This document shows positions 25,468 through 34,755 of a DNA stretch of 64,000 bases, one piece after another; positions within the stretch are counted from its first letter, which is position 1, and each line of letters starts with the position of its first letter. The notes under the pieces are model-generated. The model saw nothing but the letters and a program-made list of their open reading frames with translations. It was not told the DNA's origin and ran no database searches. The position numbers and the translations under genes were made by a program. Source of the DNA: Spirochaetales bacterium (GTDB lineage: Bacteria; Spirochaetota; Leptospiria; Leptospirales; Leptonemataceae). The stretch is taken from assembly GCA_024233935.1 (NCBI GenBank), contig JACKOY010000018.1, forward strand, positions 20,478-84,477, written 5' to 3'.

Positions 25468-26193
25468 TTAGCGTTCTTCAAACAGGAGCGCCGCCCCTAC
25501 CAGACCGGCGGCAGGCGCTACAAAAGGACCCGCGAGGGGCAAAAGGAGCGCAAGAAGGAAGGCCAGACCGATTCCCACGATCTCCCATCGGTATCTCCGG
25601 ATCAGCAATCGTCGCTCGGCCCGGGCCGGGGCCGCCTTCTCAAAAACCGGATCAAAGCTGCCGCGGCCCAAACTGTACCCCTGCCAGAGTATGTTGATCG
25701 GAACCTCCAGGGGGCCGGTACATAAGCCCAGCACCAAAACCAGGAGGCCAGCAAGTCCCATCTGAACGGCTGCAAAGGCTCCCCGCATTGCGTTTTGAAT
25801 TTCCACCCCGGCGCGAAGCTGGACGACCTCGCCGCGTGTTCGCTGCTCCACCGCTTCCAGGAGTGGACCCAGGAAAGGCAGGATAGCAAGCCCCGCGATG
25901 GTCCGGTAAAGGGCGATGGAAAGAAGAAGCGCAAAAGCCGCCAGTAAGACACGGGCGAGGGTGAGGGCCCACCAGGAACGCAGCAAATCCGCACCCGGCA
26001 GACCCTGATCCAGGAGCAATTCCCAGGCGCCGTCCAAAAGCAGGTAGGTGACAAAGGCAAGGCCGGTGCCGATAGCCGCGCTCAACAACCCCGGGCCGAC
26101 CGCGTAGCCCCACAGTCCCTCACGGTGTAAAAAACCGAGCCCACGAAAGAAGAAGCGAAACCCCTTCGCCGAGCGCCGGACCGCGCCAATCAC
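25468..26193 (-). CDS. EI24/CysZ-type membrane protein
   Basis: A 241-residue protein with about five or six hydrophobic segments, including LWGYAVGPGLLSAAIGTGL, ARVLLAAFALLLSIALYR, IAGLAILPFLGPLLEAVE and the C-terminal ALLLPLAGPFVAPAAGLVG. The order of FLGPLLEAVE and RRYRWEIVGIGLAFLLALLLPLAGPFVAP fits the EI24 domain, which includes the sulfate permease CysZ. A sulfate-transport role is possible given the sulfur genes elsewhere, but the family also has other members. Its start overlaps the EEP gene stop by 4 bases, and prfB follows. Confidence 0.65.
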   Translation of the reverse strand: MIGAVRRSAKGFRFFFRGLGFLHREGLWGYAVGPGLLSAAIGTGLAFVTYLLLDGAWELLLDQGLPGADLLRSWWALTLARVLLAAFALLLSIALYRTIAGLAILPFLGPLLEAVEQRTRGEVVQLRAGVEIQNAMRGAFAAVQMGLAGLLVLVLGLCTGPLEVPINILWQGYSLGRGSFDPVFEKAAPARAERRLLIRRYRWEIVGIGLAFLLALLLPLAGPFVAPAAGLVGAALLFEER

Positions 26194-27287
26194 TGCGGTA
26201 ACTGAAACGATGCAAATAGCGGCATGTGATCGGAAATTTCGAGCGCGTGGCCCGTGTTCCAGACCCGATAGTTTACGAAGCGCAATCGTTCTGAATAAAA
26301 TATGTAGTCGATGGTCCGGTCCGGACCCGTCACGACCGGATTGTTGCTGAAATGCGTGAAAAACTGCGCGCGATTCGGACCCGTCAATTGTTCACGGGTT
26401 GCCGTCGACTGAAAGCGATCGAACAGATAACCGATTTCCGAATCGACGTTGTAATAGCTGCGGGCCTCTTCCGGGATTTCCACGTCGGGTGGCAGGAGGT
26501 TGAAGTCGCCGCCAATAAACCAGGGCCGCTCCTCTTCGTTCAGGGCGGTCAGCCGATCCGCAACGGCCTTCACCTGCAGCTCCATTGTATTGGTTCCCTG
26601 AGCAAATGCATCGAGGTGTGTGTTCAGGGCAATCAGCGGCGCCTGGCCACCCGCAATCGGCATTTCCACTTCCAGGATCGCGCGTTTCAGTCCCAACTCC
26701 TGCGCGATCCACATGGACGGGATCAACGGAAGCTGATAGCGGGTAGCTTCAGTCATGCGGTAGCGGCTGATGGTTCCCAACAACATGTCGGCTCGACCCC
26801 ACACCTCCGGTTGCGGAACAAAAGCGCTCTTCCAGTAGTAACTCTCGGCATAGCAACTGTATTCGTCGGGGATGCGTTGCAGCAATTCCTGCATCTGATT
26901 AACGTAGTGCGACGTGACACTGTTCTTGCCCATCTCCTGGAGCAGCACGATGTCGGGGCGTTCCCGTTCGATGATGGCCGCCACCTCGTCAAGGGTCCAG
27001 AACACGTGCTCTCGGGTGGGGCGTGTATCGGGGCCCGAGCCGTCGGGAATGTCGTACCAGAATACGTAGTTCTTGCTGGCCATGTACTGGATATTCCAGT
27101 TCAGAATACGCACGACCTGGCCGGGCTGGAGCTCCGGGGCGTCGGCGGGGCAGGTCACCTCCTCGGATTGAACGTCGTCAGGGTGATAGGCCGCCGCGTA
27201 AACGGCTCCTAAAAGCAAAATCACAATCAGCGCGAGTGCGGCGACTGTGCCGACGACGATGCGCAGGAAACGAGAACGCTTTTTCAT
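26190..27287 (-). CDS. Membrane-anchored endonuclease/exonuclease/phosphatase-family protein
   Basis: A 365-residue protein with an N-terminal transmembrane anchor (about 9-33, VVGTVAALALIVILLLGAVYAAAY) and an extracytoplasmic EEP domain. The metal and catalytic residues are in RILNWNIQYM (Asn), VLLQEMG (Glu), LNTHLDAF (His), GGDFNLLP (Asp/Asn) and ISDHMPLF (Asp-His). This fold covers sphingomyelinases, inositol phosphatases and nucleases. Export makes a phosphodiesterase acting on lipids or extracellular substrates more likely than DNA repair. It is the first gene of a coupled set EEP-EI24-prfB-DUF374. Confidence 0.78.
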   Translation of the reverse strand: MKKRSRFLRIVVGTVAALALIVILLLGAVYAAAYHPDDVQSEEVTCPADAPELQPGQVVRILNWNIQYMASKNYVFWYDIPDGSGPDTRPTREHVFWTLDEVAAIIERERPDIVLLQEMGKNSVTSHYVNQMQELLQRIPDEYSCYAESYYWKSAFVPQPEVWGRADMLLGTISRYRMTEATRYQLPLIPSMWIAQELGLKRAILEVEMPIAGGQAPLIALNTHLDAFAQGTNTMELQVKAVADRLTALNEEERPWFIGGDFNLLPPDVEIPEEARSYYNVDSEIGYLFDRFQSTATREQLTGPNRAQFFTHFSNNPVVTGPDRTIDYIFYSERLRFVNYRVWNTGHALEISDHMPLFASFQLPQ

Positions 27288-27367
27288 GATTCCCCCGGAA
27301 ACAGAATGTCCAGGGTGTTAGCGTCGGGCGCAAAGGGTAAACTAAAAAAATGAAGGCTGACACCCGA

Positions 27368-28240
27368 TCAGGTTCGGGCAAGCGCGGGAAACTGAAAGTC
27401 ACCACTCAGGGGAAGGGTGCCACGAACGTAAAGGTCGGAGGGTGGATGGAGCGATCGGGCCTCGTATTCCACGCCCAGTTTCTCGGGCGTGAACTCAAAC
27501 ACAAGTTCACGAACCTCCGGTGGGAAAAGATCATCTTCGATGCGCGCAAACGTTCCCGGATCCCCGGAAAGAAAATCGTGTACGATGGCGCGGTCTCCCT
27601 CCCGGCTCATGGCAATGATCGAACCGCTCGGCTGATGCAAAACCAAGGCCGTCGGAACGACATAAAGGGCGTGCCACAACAGAATGGGGGCGTAGTCCAG
27701 CACACCGAAACGCTCAGTCACGGGTGCCCTTCTGTGGGCGAGGGAGCGGAGAGTCTCAAAGTCGTTCCCGTCGGCCAGCCTCAGGTTGCGCAGAGCATTG
27801 CATCCTGAATCCCGCCGATCTGTTCGATAACGCACGAACTCCTTCTCGACCACCCGCCGGAATCCGAACCGGGGATAGAACTCGTGCACCGTGTCGTTGC
27901 CGTACAGAAAGACGAGGTCATCGGGCCGGGCCTCAGCAAGCACGGACTCCAGAAGGCGCCTCGAGAAACCGCGACCACGAAATTCCGGTCGCGTGCCGAC
28001 CGTCGCCACTTGCAGAGCCGATTGCACACGGCCATCTACCAGCACCCGCAAGCGTGAGCTGGCGGCGGTCGCCAGGACCGAACCCGCATCGTCAACAATG
28101 GCTTTGGGGCGGTAGGAATCGGGCCAGCAGCCGCGCTCGTACCACTCGCGAAACGACAAACCTTCGAAGACTGCCGGAACAAAATCGAAGAATGCCTCTC
28201 GTAGCGCCGCATCTTCACGAATGCCGCAAACCAAACGCAT
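27368..28240 (-). CDS. GNAT-family N-acetyltransferase
   Basis: A 290-residue acetyltransferase-like protein. The N-terminal GNAT domain has the strand LQVATVGTRPEFRGRGFSRRLLE with the acetyl-CoA loop R-x-x-G-R-G, then VFLYGNDTVHEFYPRFGFRRV, the usual Tyr and FYPRFGF ending. A C-terminal half (about 150-290) resembles the second GNAT-like or sterol-carrier part of Eis-like enzymes, but I cannot confirm it. The substrate is unknown. It is monocistronic, with about 80 bp to the EEP gene and about 100 bp to the SpoIIE gene. Confidence 0.72.
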   Translation of the reverse strand: MRLVCGIREDAALREAFFDFVPAVFEGLSFREWYERGCWPDSYRPKAIVDDAGSVLATAASSRLRVLVDGRVQSALQVATVGTRPEFRGRGFSRRLLESVLAEARPDDLVFLYGNDTVHEFYPRFGFRRVVEKEFVRYRTDRRDSGCNALRNLRLADGNDFETLRSLAHRRAPVTERFGVLDYAPILLWHALYVVPTALVLHQPSGSIIAMSREGDRAIVHDFLSGDPGTFARIEDDLFPPEVRELVFEFTPEKLGVEYEARSLHPPSDLYVRGTLPLSGDFQFPALART

Positions 28241-28342
28241 GGTTGAACTTCAAAACTCCCGGCGTGTTGGCAAGTCTATTGAGCCCTGATCCTCAAGGTC
28301 GATGCGGCCATCAACCTCACCAACGGTGCCGTTCCAAAAGGA

Positions 28343-29716
28343 CTAAAGCGCCGGCCCGCCGCCAAAATCAACACACAGGAGTGTAACGTCGTCGCTGACT
28401 TCGGCCTCGCCTCGAAAGGCATCGAGATCTTGCACGATCTGCTGTACGAACCTCTGGCCATCAAGCTCCGCGCCGGCCTGTACAGCTTTCGCAAGCCGCT
28501 TTTCAGCATAATAACAGCCATCGACCGACCGGGTTTCCGCCAGGCCATCGGTGTAAAGGAGCAATCGATCCCCCGATACCAGATCCAGCTCCTGGGTCTC
28601 AAAATGCACGTCTTCGCGCATCCCCAAAAAGAATCCACCGGCCGCCCGCAGTTCGGACGCCTGACCGCGGCGACAGTGATAGGGCGGCGGATGTCCGGCG
28701 AGCGAGAAAGAAAGTCGGGAGCGTTCCGTGTCTATGCAGCACACGCAGGCAGTCACATAGTGCGTAGAATCGCCGATCAGTTCGTTCAGGTCCCGATTCA
28801 TCAGCTCCAGAATATCCCCCGGCATCCGACCGGGACCCGCATGCTGCCGGAAGGTGCCACGCGCCATGGACGCAACCAGCGCGGCAGACACACCGTGTCC
28901 CGAGACGTCGGCCACGACCAGGGTTATGCGATCGCCGTCCGCGTTGATTGCGTCAAAGAAATCTCCCCCCACGGTCTCCAGAGGCGTATAATGGCTGCTG
29001 ATGAAAACCCGGGGATGGGGGCTCTTCAGGGTCGGAACCATGCTCTGCTGCACCCGACGGGCAACGTCCAGCTCCCGCAGCATCAGTTTGTTCTTTTCCT
29101 TTAACTGAGCGTTGGCAGCATTCAAGTCCCGTGTTCCGCGTCGGGAATTGACCAGAAGGCGTGAAACACGATCGTTGAGCGTACGCACATGCTCCGAGGT
29201 TCGCATGAGCCAGATGAAGAACACGAAGCAGGAAACCAGAAAGATCGCGCGTCCCGGTAAGGAACCTTCGCCCATTGTCGCATAGATACTGATGCTCGTG
29301 GCTGTGTAGGTGGCCGCGAACACAAGCATCCAGCCCAGCCAGAAGCGTCGGCCTACTACGCCCAGAACCGGAAGGCCTGCGGCGAGGGCGGCGATGGCCA
29401 GGGCAAAGGAATAGCGCGGAATACGCGCCGCATAGTATCCATAAAAGACGGCAACCGGCGATGCCAGCAGTAGAAGTTGGTTTGCCCAGCGCGTCAGCAA
29501 CCATCTTCCTTCGATGAGGCGATCGATGCCTGCGATCAAAAAAAAGAAATGGTAAAGGACGTAAGCAAGAACGTGCCAGGCGACGATACGATCGGCCACC
29601 TCCCGGTCGAAACTCACTATGCCGATGATGATCGCGGTTACGAAAAGCGGCCCCTGAATGTAGGCCGCCGTGAGGGGATGTCCGACAATGTGTTTTGCGC
29701 GCTCGCCGAGTTTCAA
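28343..29716 (-). CDS. Membrane PP2C/SpoIIE-type serine phosphatase
   Basis: A 457-residue protein with about six N-terminal transmembrane segments (about 15-165), a short coiled coil (LNAANAQLKEKNKLMLRELDVARRVQQSM), and a C-terminal SpoIIE/RsbU PP2C phosphatase (about 225-457). Metal-binding motifs are VGGDFFDAI, LVVADVSGHGVSAALVASMARG and RLLLYTDGLAETR. Such proteins dephosphorylate anti-sigma-factor antagonists in partner-switching pathways. No STAS or anti-sigma gene is adjacent, so the target is unknown. The coiled coil probably transmits a membrane signal to the phosphatase. Confidence 0.88.
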   Translation of the reverse strand: MKLGERAKHIVGHPLTAAYIQGPLFVTAIIIGIVSFDREVADRIVAWHVLAYVLYHFFFLIAGIDRLIEGRWLLTRWANQLLLLASPVAVFYGYYAARIPRYSFALAIAALAAGLPVLGVVGRRFWLGWMLVFAATYTATSISIYATMGEGSLPGRAIFLVSCFVFFIWLMRTSEHVRTLNDRVSRLLVNSRRGTRDLNAANAQLKEKNKLMLRELDVARRVQQSMVPTLKSPHPRVFISSHYTPLETVGGDFFDAINADGDRITLVVADVSGHGVSAALVASMARGTFRQHAGPGRMPGDILELMNRDLNELIGDSTHYVTACVCCIDTERSRLSFSLAGHPPPYHCRRGQASELRAAGGFFLGMREDVHFETQELDLVSGDRLLLYTDGLAETRSVDGCYYAEKRLAKAVQAGAELDGQRFVQQIVQDLDAFRGEAEVSDDVTLLCVDFGGGPAL

Positions 29717-29794
29717 AAGACAACTCCGGGACGCAGCGGTCGCGACCCTGCTTCTATAAGACGAATCGTCATCGACGCCGCCCGCCTGCGGCCC

Positions 29795-32116
29795 CTAAGA
29801 AAGGCTCATTACAAACTGCTCCTGATCCATGCTCTCAATCGCACGCTTTGAGCGACTTTCCCGAACCCGCTGCATCGCAGCCGTCGGATCCAGTCCGCTG
29901 TAGCGAATCAGGTACGCCGCCGCGACGGTCCCCGATCTTCCGAGACCGCCCACGCAATGCACGACCACTTTTTCGTTCAGCGCCAGCCGGTCATGTATCC
30001 ATTCCAAAAGCATATCGAGGCCCTCCCGCTCGGGCGCCATCTGATCTGGAATAGGAAACTCGAAAAACTTGAACCCATGCGTGCGATAGCCCTCTTTCAG
30101 GTTTCCCACACCATAGCGCTCGTATTCGTCGGGCGTGAGCAGCGAGACCACGTTGCGGTACCCCATCTCATGAAGCGCCCGAAGGTCGTCTTCCAGTACG
30201 CGTTTCCGGTCGCGCCGCCCCGGCAGGATTGTAAGTCCTAACGAAGCGCCGTCGTTCTTGGTCTCCAGCGGGATCTCATCGACTCGCAATCGTTGCACGG
30301 AACGCAGGATGGCGGCGATGCGATGGGCGGCCAGGGACCCTGCATACAAAGCCCAGCGCCGTTGCCACTCGTTTGATTCATCGAAGCTCAACGTGTGCAT
30401 TGCGTAGCGCACAATTCCGGTGTACAACTGATACGGATCCCGATCTGCCTGGACGAGTTCCGGATAAAACGACCGCAGATGGCAGCAAACGCGGTAGGCC
30501 TTTTGAAGTGCCGGGAGCCGGAAACGTCCGGCCTGGTCCGGTGCCGGGGGAACCCCCAAATCCTCATGCGCCAGCAAGTGGTCGGTCAGCGCGCAGGCCT
30601 CGCGCAATTCCTGCTCGGATTCAATGGGGGTAAATATATAGAAGAGATCGTTCTCCAGCTTGATCAGATCCTTCAGAATGTGGCCGCGGTGCGTATGAAA
30701 GAAGTCGATCAGCCATACATTCTCGCTGGCATCAATCAGGATGTTTGCTCCGTTCAGATCTCCGTGTACGTAAGCCATGTAGCGGGGGGCTGAATATGGT
30801 TCTGAAAGCTCTTCCAGATCGCGCTCGTAAAACCGGCAGACATTCGGCACGCGAAGTCCGGGGACAATCTCCAGCCAATCGCCCTCGGCCGCATGTCCGA
30901 TCAGGTCTTCTACTCTGCGCCGAACACCCGGCGCGTAGCGCGCGCTGAAGTCATAATAGCGCAACAAATCCAGATTCTCCTGGCTCGATACCTCGTAAAA
31001 GCGACCCAGTTGTTTCTGGAAGACCGTGTCCAGCACGCGCAGGAGACGCGCTTCGTCGTCCGAACCTGCGTAGAGTTTCTGAAACGATCGCACGTTGCCA
31101 TCAAGCATGCCGGCATAGCGGTACTTGATGCCGCCACGATTGCCGATCTCCGCAAAATCCACGATGCTCGGAGCGCTGTTGCCCATGACCTCCTGAATGC
31201 GCTCAAAGGCAGTCCGCTCCCGGGCGATCTGGTCCCGATCTCCGATCTTTACAACATGGGGCACCTGACTGTGCCCAAAATGATCGCGCGAACGAGCGCG
31301 CAGCACAACATTGCCTGAAAATCCCCCGTCCAGAACCTGCAGATCCACTTCCTTGCTGTCGCGAAACAGGTACAGCACCAGATTGCGATCGGCCTCGACA
31401 AGTTCGTAGCCCGCGGGAAGCCCCAGCTTGCCTTCGTTCAGGCGGGAACTACGGCTACCTTCAAAGACAACGGGCTGACTGCCGGTTAAAAACTCCGTGA
31501 AGGCCCCCACTGAAGAGAAGACCTGCACACCCAGAATGCTCTCGAGTTGTTCGAGTGCTACAAAGTGCATGGATCGCGACGAACTTGCACACAAGGCGCT
31601 GCAGACTGCCAGCTCAAGCTCCGGGTACCGTGTGAGCAGTTCGTAAGCCAGAAACGTAATCTTGGCTTCGGTCCAAACCCCGGTTAAGCCCACGCGCGCG
31701 CCCGGTTTGATATGCGGCGCAAGCACGCGTGCCAGATCGGTGTCGACGAAGTCATTTAACCCGGACGCGTTGACTATCTCATCGGAACGGTCCGACCGCA
31801 TGAGCGAGCGGAAAACGAAATCGGCACCCGGAGTGCCCTTCAGACAATGCGGGCCAAACTGCTTTAGATGCGCCGCCTGTCGCGGGTCGGAGCCGTCATG
31901 CCAGTCGCGAATATGCACGATGGCCAGTCGGTCATTCGGCTGCTCGTACGCCCAGCGCAGGGCCAGATGCACCGGACCATCCTCCGCGCGTTCGCCCATA
32001 AGGCGCAACGCTTCGCCATACCCAACGTGCAGTTGGTTGGGCATACTCTCGTAGCGCTCCAGGGGCTGCACAAAATCATTCTGCAGGCACTGGGTGATCA
32101 GGATCGAACGCTGCAT
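29795..32116 (-). CDS. Isochorismatase-like / APH-like kinase / CDKN3-like phosphatase fusion
   Basis: A 773-residue three-module protein starting at ATG 32116 (GGGAAG just upstream; a GTG at 32191 would add 25 residues). Module 1 (about 1-215) has a cysteine-hydrolase/isochorismatase fold: QCLQNDF at the N-terminus and LKGTPG, but the catalytic Asp and Cys positions look substituted (TQCLQNDF, WTEAKITF). Module 2 (about 260-605) is a phosphotransferase: Lys in PHVVKIGD (290), HGDLNGANIL (from 451), IDFF with Asp471. Module 3 (about 615-773) is a dual-specificity phosphatase with PIPDQ (Asp691) and HCVGGLGRSGT (Cys721, Arg727); its segments resemble eukaryotic KAP/CDKN3. Kinase and phosphatase motifs look complete. 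It is divergent from the YeeE pair. Substrate unknown. Confidence 0.8.
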   Translation of the reverse strand: MQRSILITQCLQNDFVQPLERYESMPNQLHVGYGEALRLMGERAEDGPVHLALRWAYEQPNDRLAIVHIRDWHDGSDPRQAAHLKQFGPHCLKGTPGADFVFRSLMRSDRSDEIVNASGLNDFVDTDLARVLAPHIKPGARVGLTGVWTEAKITFLAYELLTRYPELELAVCSALCASSSRSMHFVALEQLESILGVQVFSSVGAFTEFLTGSQPVVFEGSRSSRLNEGKLGLPAGYELVEADRNLVLYLFRDSKEVDLQVLDGGFSGNVVLRARSRDHFGHSQVPHVVKIGDRDQIARERTAFERIQEVMGNSAPSIVDFAEIGNRGGIKYRYAGMLDGNVRSFQKLYAGSDDEARLLRVLDTVFQKQLGRFYEVSSQENLDLLRYYDFSARYAPGVRRRVEDLIGHAAEGDWLEIVPGLRVPNVCRFYERDLEELSEPYSAPRYMAYVHGDLNGANILIDASENVWLIDFFHTHRGHILKDLIKLENDLFYIFTPIESEQELREACALTDHLLAHEDLGVPPAPDQAGRFRLPALQKAYRVCCHLRSFYPELVQADRDPYQLYTGIVRYAMHTLSFDESNEWQRRWALYAGSLAAHRIAAILRSVQRLRVDEIPLETKNDGASLGLTILPGRRDRKRVLEDDLRALHEMGYRNVVSLLTPDEYERYGVGNLKEGYRTHGFKFFEFPIPDQMAPEREGLDMLLEWIHDRLALNEKVVVHCVGGLGRSGTVAAAYLIRYSGLDPTAAMQRVRESRSKRAIESMDQEQFVMSLS

Positions 32117-32205
32117 CTTCCCAAGTAGGAACGGCAGGCAATAGGCGGCCAGAACATTCTGAGCGAAAGAGTTGCGATGCCGGCCGCTCACCGAACGGTG
32201 GCGGT

Positions 32206-32781
32206 ATGTTCGAGCTTCTCTTCAGCGAGACCTGGCCCTGGTATGTGGCAGGCCCGCTTATCGGCCTGGCCGTGCCGGTCCTGGCGCTCATCGGCAACTA
32301 TCCCTTTGGTGTTTCCACCTCGCTGCGCCACATTGTGCGTTTGGTCCTGCCGGGACGGAAACCGGACTACTTCGACTACGATATCGAGCCTGAGTTGTGG
32401 AATCTGTTTCTGATCGCGGGTCTGGTTCTGGGCGGCTTTCTGGCCGCACTGGGAGGCTTGCCGGAACAAATCGGCATCTCACCAGAAACGCAGGCCGACC
32501 TGGCTTCGCTCGGGGTCACCAACCTCTCCGGACTGATTCCGGGCGCGGTTTTCAATCTGCAAAACCTTCTGAGCGCACCCGGGCTCATTCTTCTTGTCGT
32601 TGGTGGATTTCTAATCGGCTTCGGCACCCGTTACGCGAATGGCTGCACATCGGGCCACTCCATCACCGGGCTTTCGATTCTCAATCCGGTCTCACTTCTG
32701 GCGACGGCCATGTTTTTTGTAGGGGGACTGATCGCCACTCACTTGCTTATGCCGCTGATCCTCAGGGGCTTTAGTCCATGA
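32206..32781 (+). CDS. YeeE/YedE-family transport protein, first half
   Basis: A 191-residue membrane protein with about four or five helices. The family signature NGCTSGHSITGLS is present near residue 144; its Cys and His are the sulfur-relay positions in YeeE-type thiosulfate transporters. The next gene encodes the second half, so the pair equals a full YeeE/YedE. It is divergent from the kinase/phosphatase fusion with about 89 bp between starts. The predicted role is uptake of a reduced sulfur species, probably thiosulfate. Confidence 0.82.
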   Translation: MFELLFSETWPWYVAGPLIGLAVPVLALIGNYPFGVSTSLRHIVRLVLPGRKPDYFDYDIEPELWNLFLIAGLVLGGFLAALGGLPEQIGISPETQADLASLGVTNLSGLIPGAVFNLQNLLSAPGLILLVVGGFLIGFGTRYANGCTSGHSITGLSILNPVSLLATAMFFVGGLIATHLLMPLILRGFSP

Positions 32782-33197
32782 AGGGTACCCGGAATCTTCT
32801 CTGCGCTTTGGTGGGCATCTGGTTGGGATTCGTCTTTGTGCGAGCCGAAGTGATATCCTGGTTTCGCATTCAGGAGATGTTCCGCTTCCAATCCTTTCAC
32901 ATGTACGGGATCATAGGCAGCGCCGTGATGGTGGGCGCAATCGGCTATCATCTGCTGCGGCGCTTTGTTCGACATAATCTGTCCGGAGAAGCGATTCTGA
33001 TTGAACCGAAGGCGTACTCAAGGGGAACGATAGCCGGTGGTCTCTTGTTCGGGGTCGGTTGGGCCTTTACCGGCGCCTGTCCCGGTCCGCTTTACACATT
33101 GGCCGGTAGCGGCTACGGAGTTATGCTGATCCCGCTCATAGCCGCAATTTTCGGCGCCTGGTTCTATGGGGTTATACGATCGCGCTTGCCGCACTAA
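32778..33197 (+). CDS. YeeE/YedE-family transport protein, second half (DUF6691-like)
   Basis: A 139-residue membrane protein overlapping the preceding gene by 4 bases (ATGA), with about four hydrophobic segments. WAFTGACPGPLYTLAG carries the conserved GACPGP motif of the second YeeE half, and GIIGSAVMVGAIGYHLLRR is typical. The two halves probably assemble into one pore. Such split pairs are common next to sulfur-oxidation or rhodanese genes; here APS kinase follows after 126 bp. Confidence 0.82.
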   Translation: MKGTRNLLCALVGIWLGFVFVRAEVISWFRIQEMFRFQSFHMYGIIGSAVMVGAIGYHLLRRFVRHNLSGEAILIEPKAYSRGTIAGGLLFGVGWAFTGACPGPLYTLAGSGYGVMLIPLIAAIFGAWFYGVIRSRLPH

Positions 33198-33323
33198 TGC
33201 GCAGACTTAACTCAGGTCATTCTCCTGTAGCGGCACGCGAACCGGAATGGGAAGTATTTTTGCGGTTCAACACCAAACGAAAAGCGACGCACTTTTTTGT
33301 GAAGGGTTGCGTCTCATAAGCCT

Positions 33324-33911
33324 ATGGACATCTTCAATCGACGTGGAAAGGTAATCTGGCTTACGGGCCTCTCGGCCGCCGGCAAGACCACAATCGCTCA
33401 CGAAATGCTAACGCGTTTTGAGCAGGCGAACGAGCGTGCCTACGTGCTTGACGGAGACCGCCTGCGTCGCGGACTCAACAGTGACCTGACGTACTCACCG
33501 GAAGACCGACGCGAAAACGTTCGCCGCTTTGCGGAGGTCGCGGGTATACTGCGCGATACGGGGCTTTGGGTCATCGTCTCGTGCATCTCGCCCTACGTTG
33601 CGGGACGGGAACAGGCTCGGTCCATCATTGGACCGGAGAACTTTGCCGAGGTGTTTATCGACACGCCCCTGGCAACCTGCGAAGAACGCGACCCGAAGGG
33701 ACTGTACCGCAAAGCCCGCCAGGGGGAAATCCCTGAATTCACCGGGATCACTGCGCCTTATGAACCCCCTACAAGTCCCGACGCGCACGTCCGGACACCA
33801 GGAAAAACGCCGGAAGAATGTGCTGCCGCGATTCTGAGCGCCCTGAGCATTCTTCTGGAAGAAGGCGTGTCCCGCACTGAACACCCGGTGTTGAAAGATG
33901 TCCAATCTTGA
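33324..33911 (+). CDS. cysC: Adenylylsulfate (APS) kinase
   Basis: Cytosolic P-loop kinase of 195 residues that phosphorylates APS to PAPS. Walker A is GLSAAGKTT (usually GLSGSGKST, so two small changes). DGDRLRRGLNSDLTYSPEDRRENVRR is the conserved APS-binding region, and FIDTPLATCEERDPKGLYRKAR the lid. No ATP sulfurylase gene is adjacent. The next gene is a sulfotransferase whose start overlaps this one by 14 bases, so PAPS is probably made for sulfation rather than for sulfate reduction. GAAGGG at 33301-33306 lies within a small inverted repeat (GACGCA 33286-33291, TGCGTC 33308-33313) before the start. Confidence 0.92.
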   Translation: MDIFNRRGKVIWLTGLSAAGKTTIAHEMLTRFEQANERAYVLDGDRLRRGLNSDLTYSPEDRRENVRRFAEVAGILRDTGLWVIVSCISPYVAGREQARSIIGPENFAEVFIDTPLATCEERDPKGLYRKARQGEIPEFTGITAPYEPPTSPDAHVRTPGKTPEECAAAILSALSILLEEGVSRTEHPVLKDVQS

Positions 33912-34755
33912 GCGCGTCTGTCTGATCGCGGGGGCGGGGCATTCCGGTTCGACCCTGCTGGGCATGATTCTCGGCAGCCATTCGCGGGTGTTCTATGCCG
34001 GCGAAGCGGCCAAAGCCCGATACATTGGCAACAGCAAGACCGCGGAGCGTAAGCGCGTGTGCAAACTCTGCGGCGAAGGCTGCGTCGTATGGGGCCACTT
34101 CAACGAAGGCGTGACGGATCCAACCGAGCGCATCTACGAACGCATCGCCGAGCGCAGCGGCAAGGGGATCATTGTCGACTCCACAAAGAACCTGCCGTGG
34201 ACCCTGGATCGCATCTCTGACATGAACGCGGCGAATGTGCCTGTCGTGCTCGTACTGCTCTTGAGAGACGGTCGCGCAGTTGTGAATTCCCGACTGCGAA
34301 AGTATCCCGATCGAAATGCGGGCGAGGTGATTGCCAAATGGAAGGCTCAAATCACCGGCGCTCAGAAGTTGTACGACGAGTTTCGCGGGACCAGACTGAA
34401 GATTCGCTACGAGGACCTGGCGACGGATTCGGATTCGGTCGTCCGCCCGATTTTTGACGCGCTCGGCCTGCAACCGGAACCGGGCCTAACGGAGTTTTAT
34501 CGCTTCGATCATCATCCGCTGGGAGGAAACAACGGAACCCAGTACCAGGTGGCGCGCGCACAATCCATTGAACTGCCGAGTGCGGTGGAGATGTCCGAAA
34601 ACCGCCGAAAATACTACGAAGCTCACCCCGCCGGGATTCGACTGGATATGCGCTGGGTAGACGAGATGACAGAAGAGGCCCGTGAACTATTTGATGAGAT
34701 GGCGGGCGAAACGAATCGCGAACTCGCCTACGAGGTGATCCATGAATCGCGTTGA
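33898..34755 (+). CDS. PAPS-dependent sulfotransferase
   Basis: A 285-residue sulfotransferase. The 5'-phosphosulfate loop is GAGHSGSTLLG (residues 12-22), and the 3'-phosphate site is in LLLRDGRAVVNSR, with the usual Arg and Ser. A CKLCGEGCVVW segment resembles the Cys-rich loop of related bacterial sulfotransferases. It is a cytosolic or membrane-associated enzyme that transfers sulfate from PAPS to a glycan, lipid or peptide; the acceptor is unknown. It overlaps cysC by 14 bases and the next gene by 14 bases, so all three are tightly coupled. Confidence 0.85.
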   Translation: MSNLERVCLIAGAGHSGSTLLGMILGSHSRVFYAGEAAKARYIGNSKTAERKRVCKLCGEGCVVWGHFNEGVTDPTERIYERIAERSGKGIIVDSTKNLPWTLDRISDMNAANVPVVLVLLLRDGRAVVNSRLRKYPDRNAGEVIAKWKAQITGAQKLYDEFRGTRLKIRYEDLATDSDSVVRPIFDALGLQPEPGLTEFYRFDHHPLGGNNGTQYQVARAQSIELPSAVEMSENRRKYYEAHPAGIRLDMRWVDEMTEEARELFDEMAGETNRELAYEVIHESR

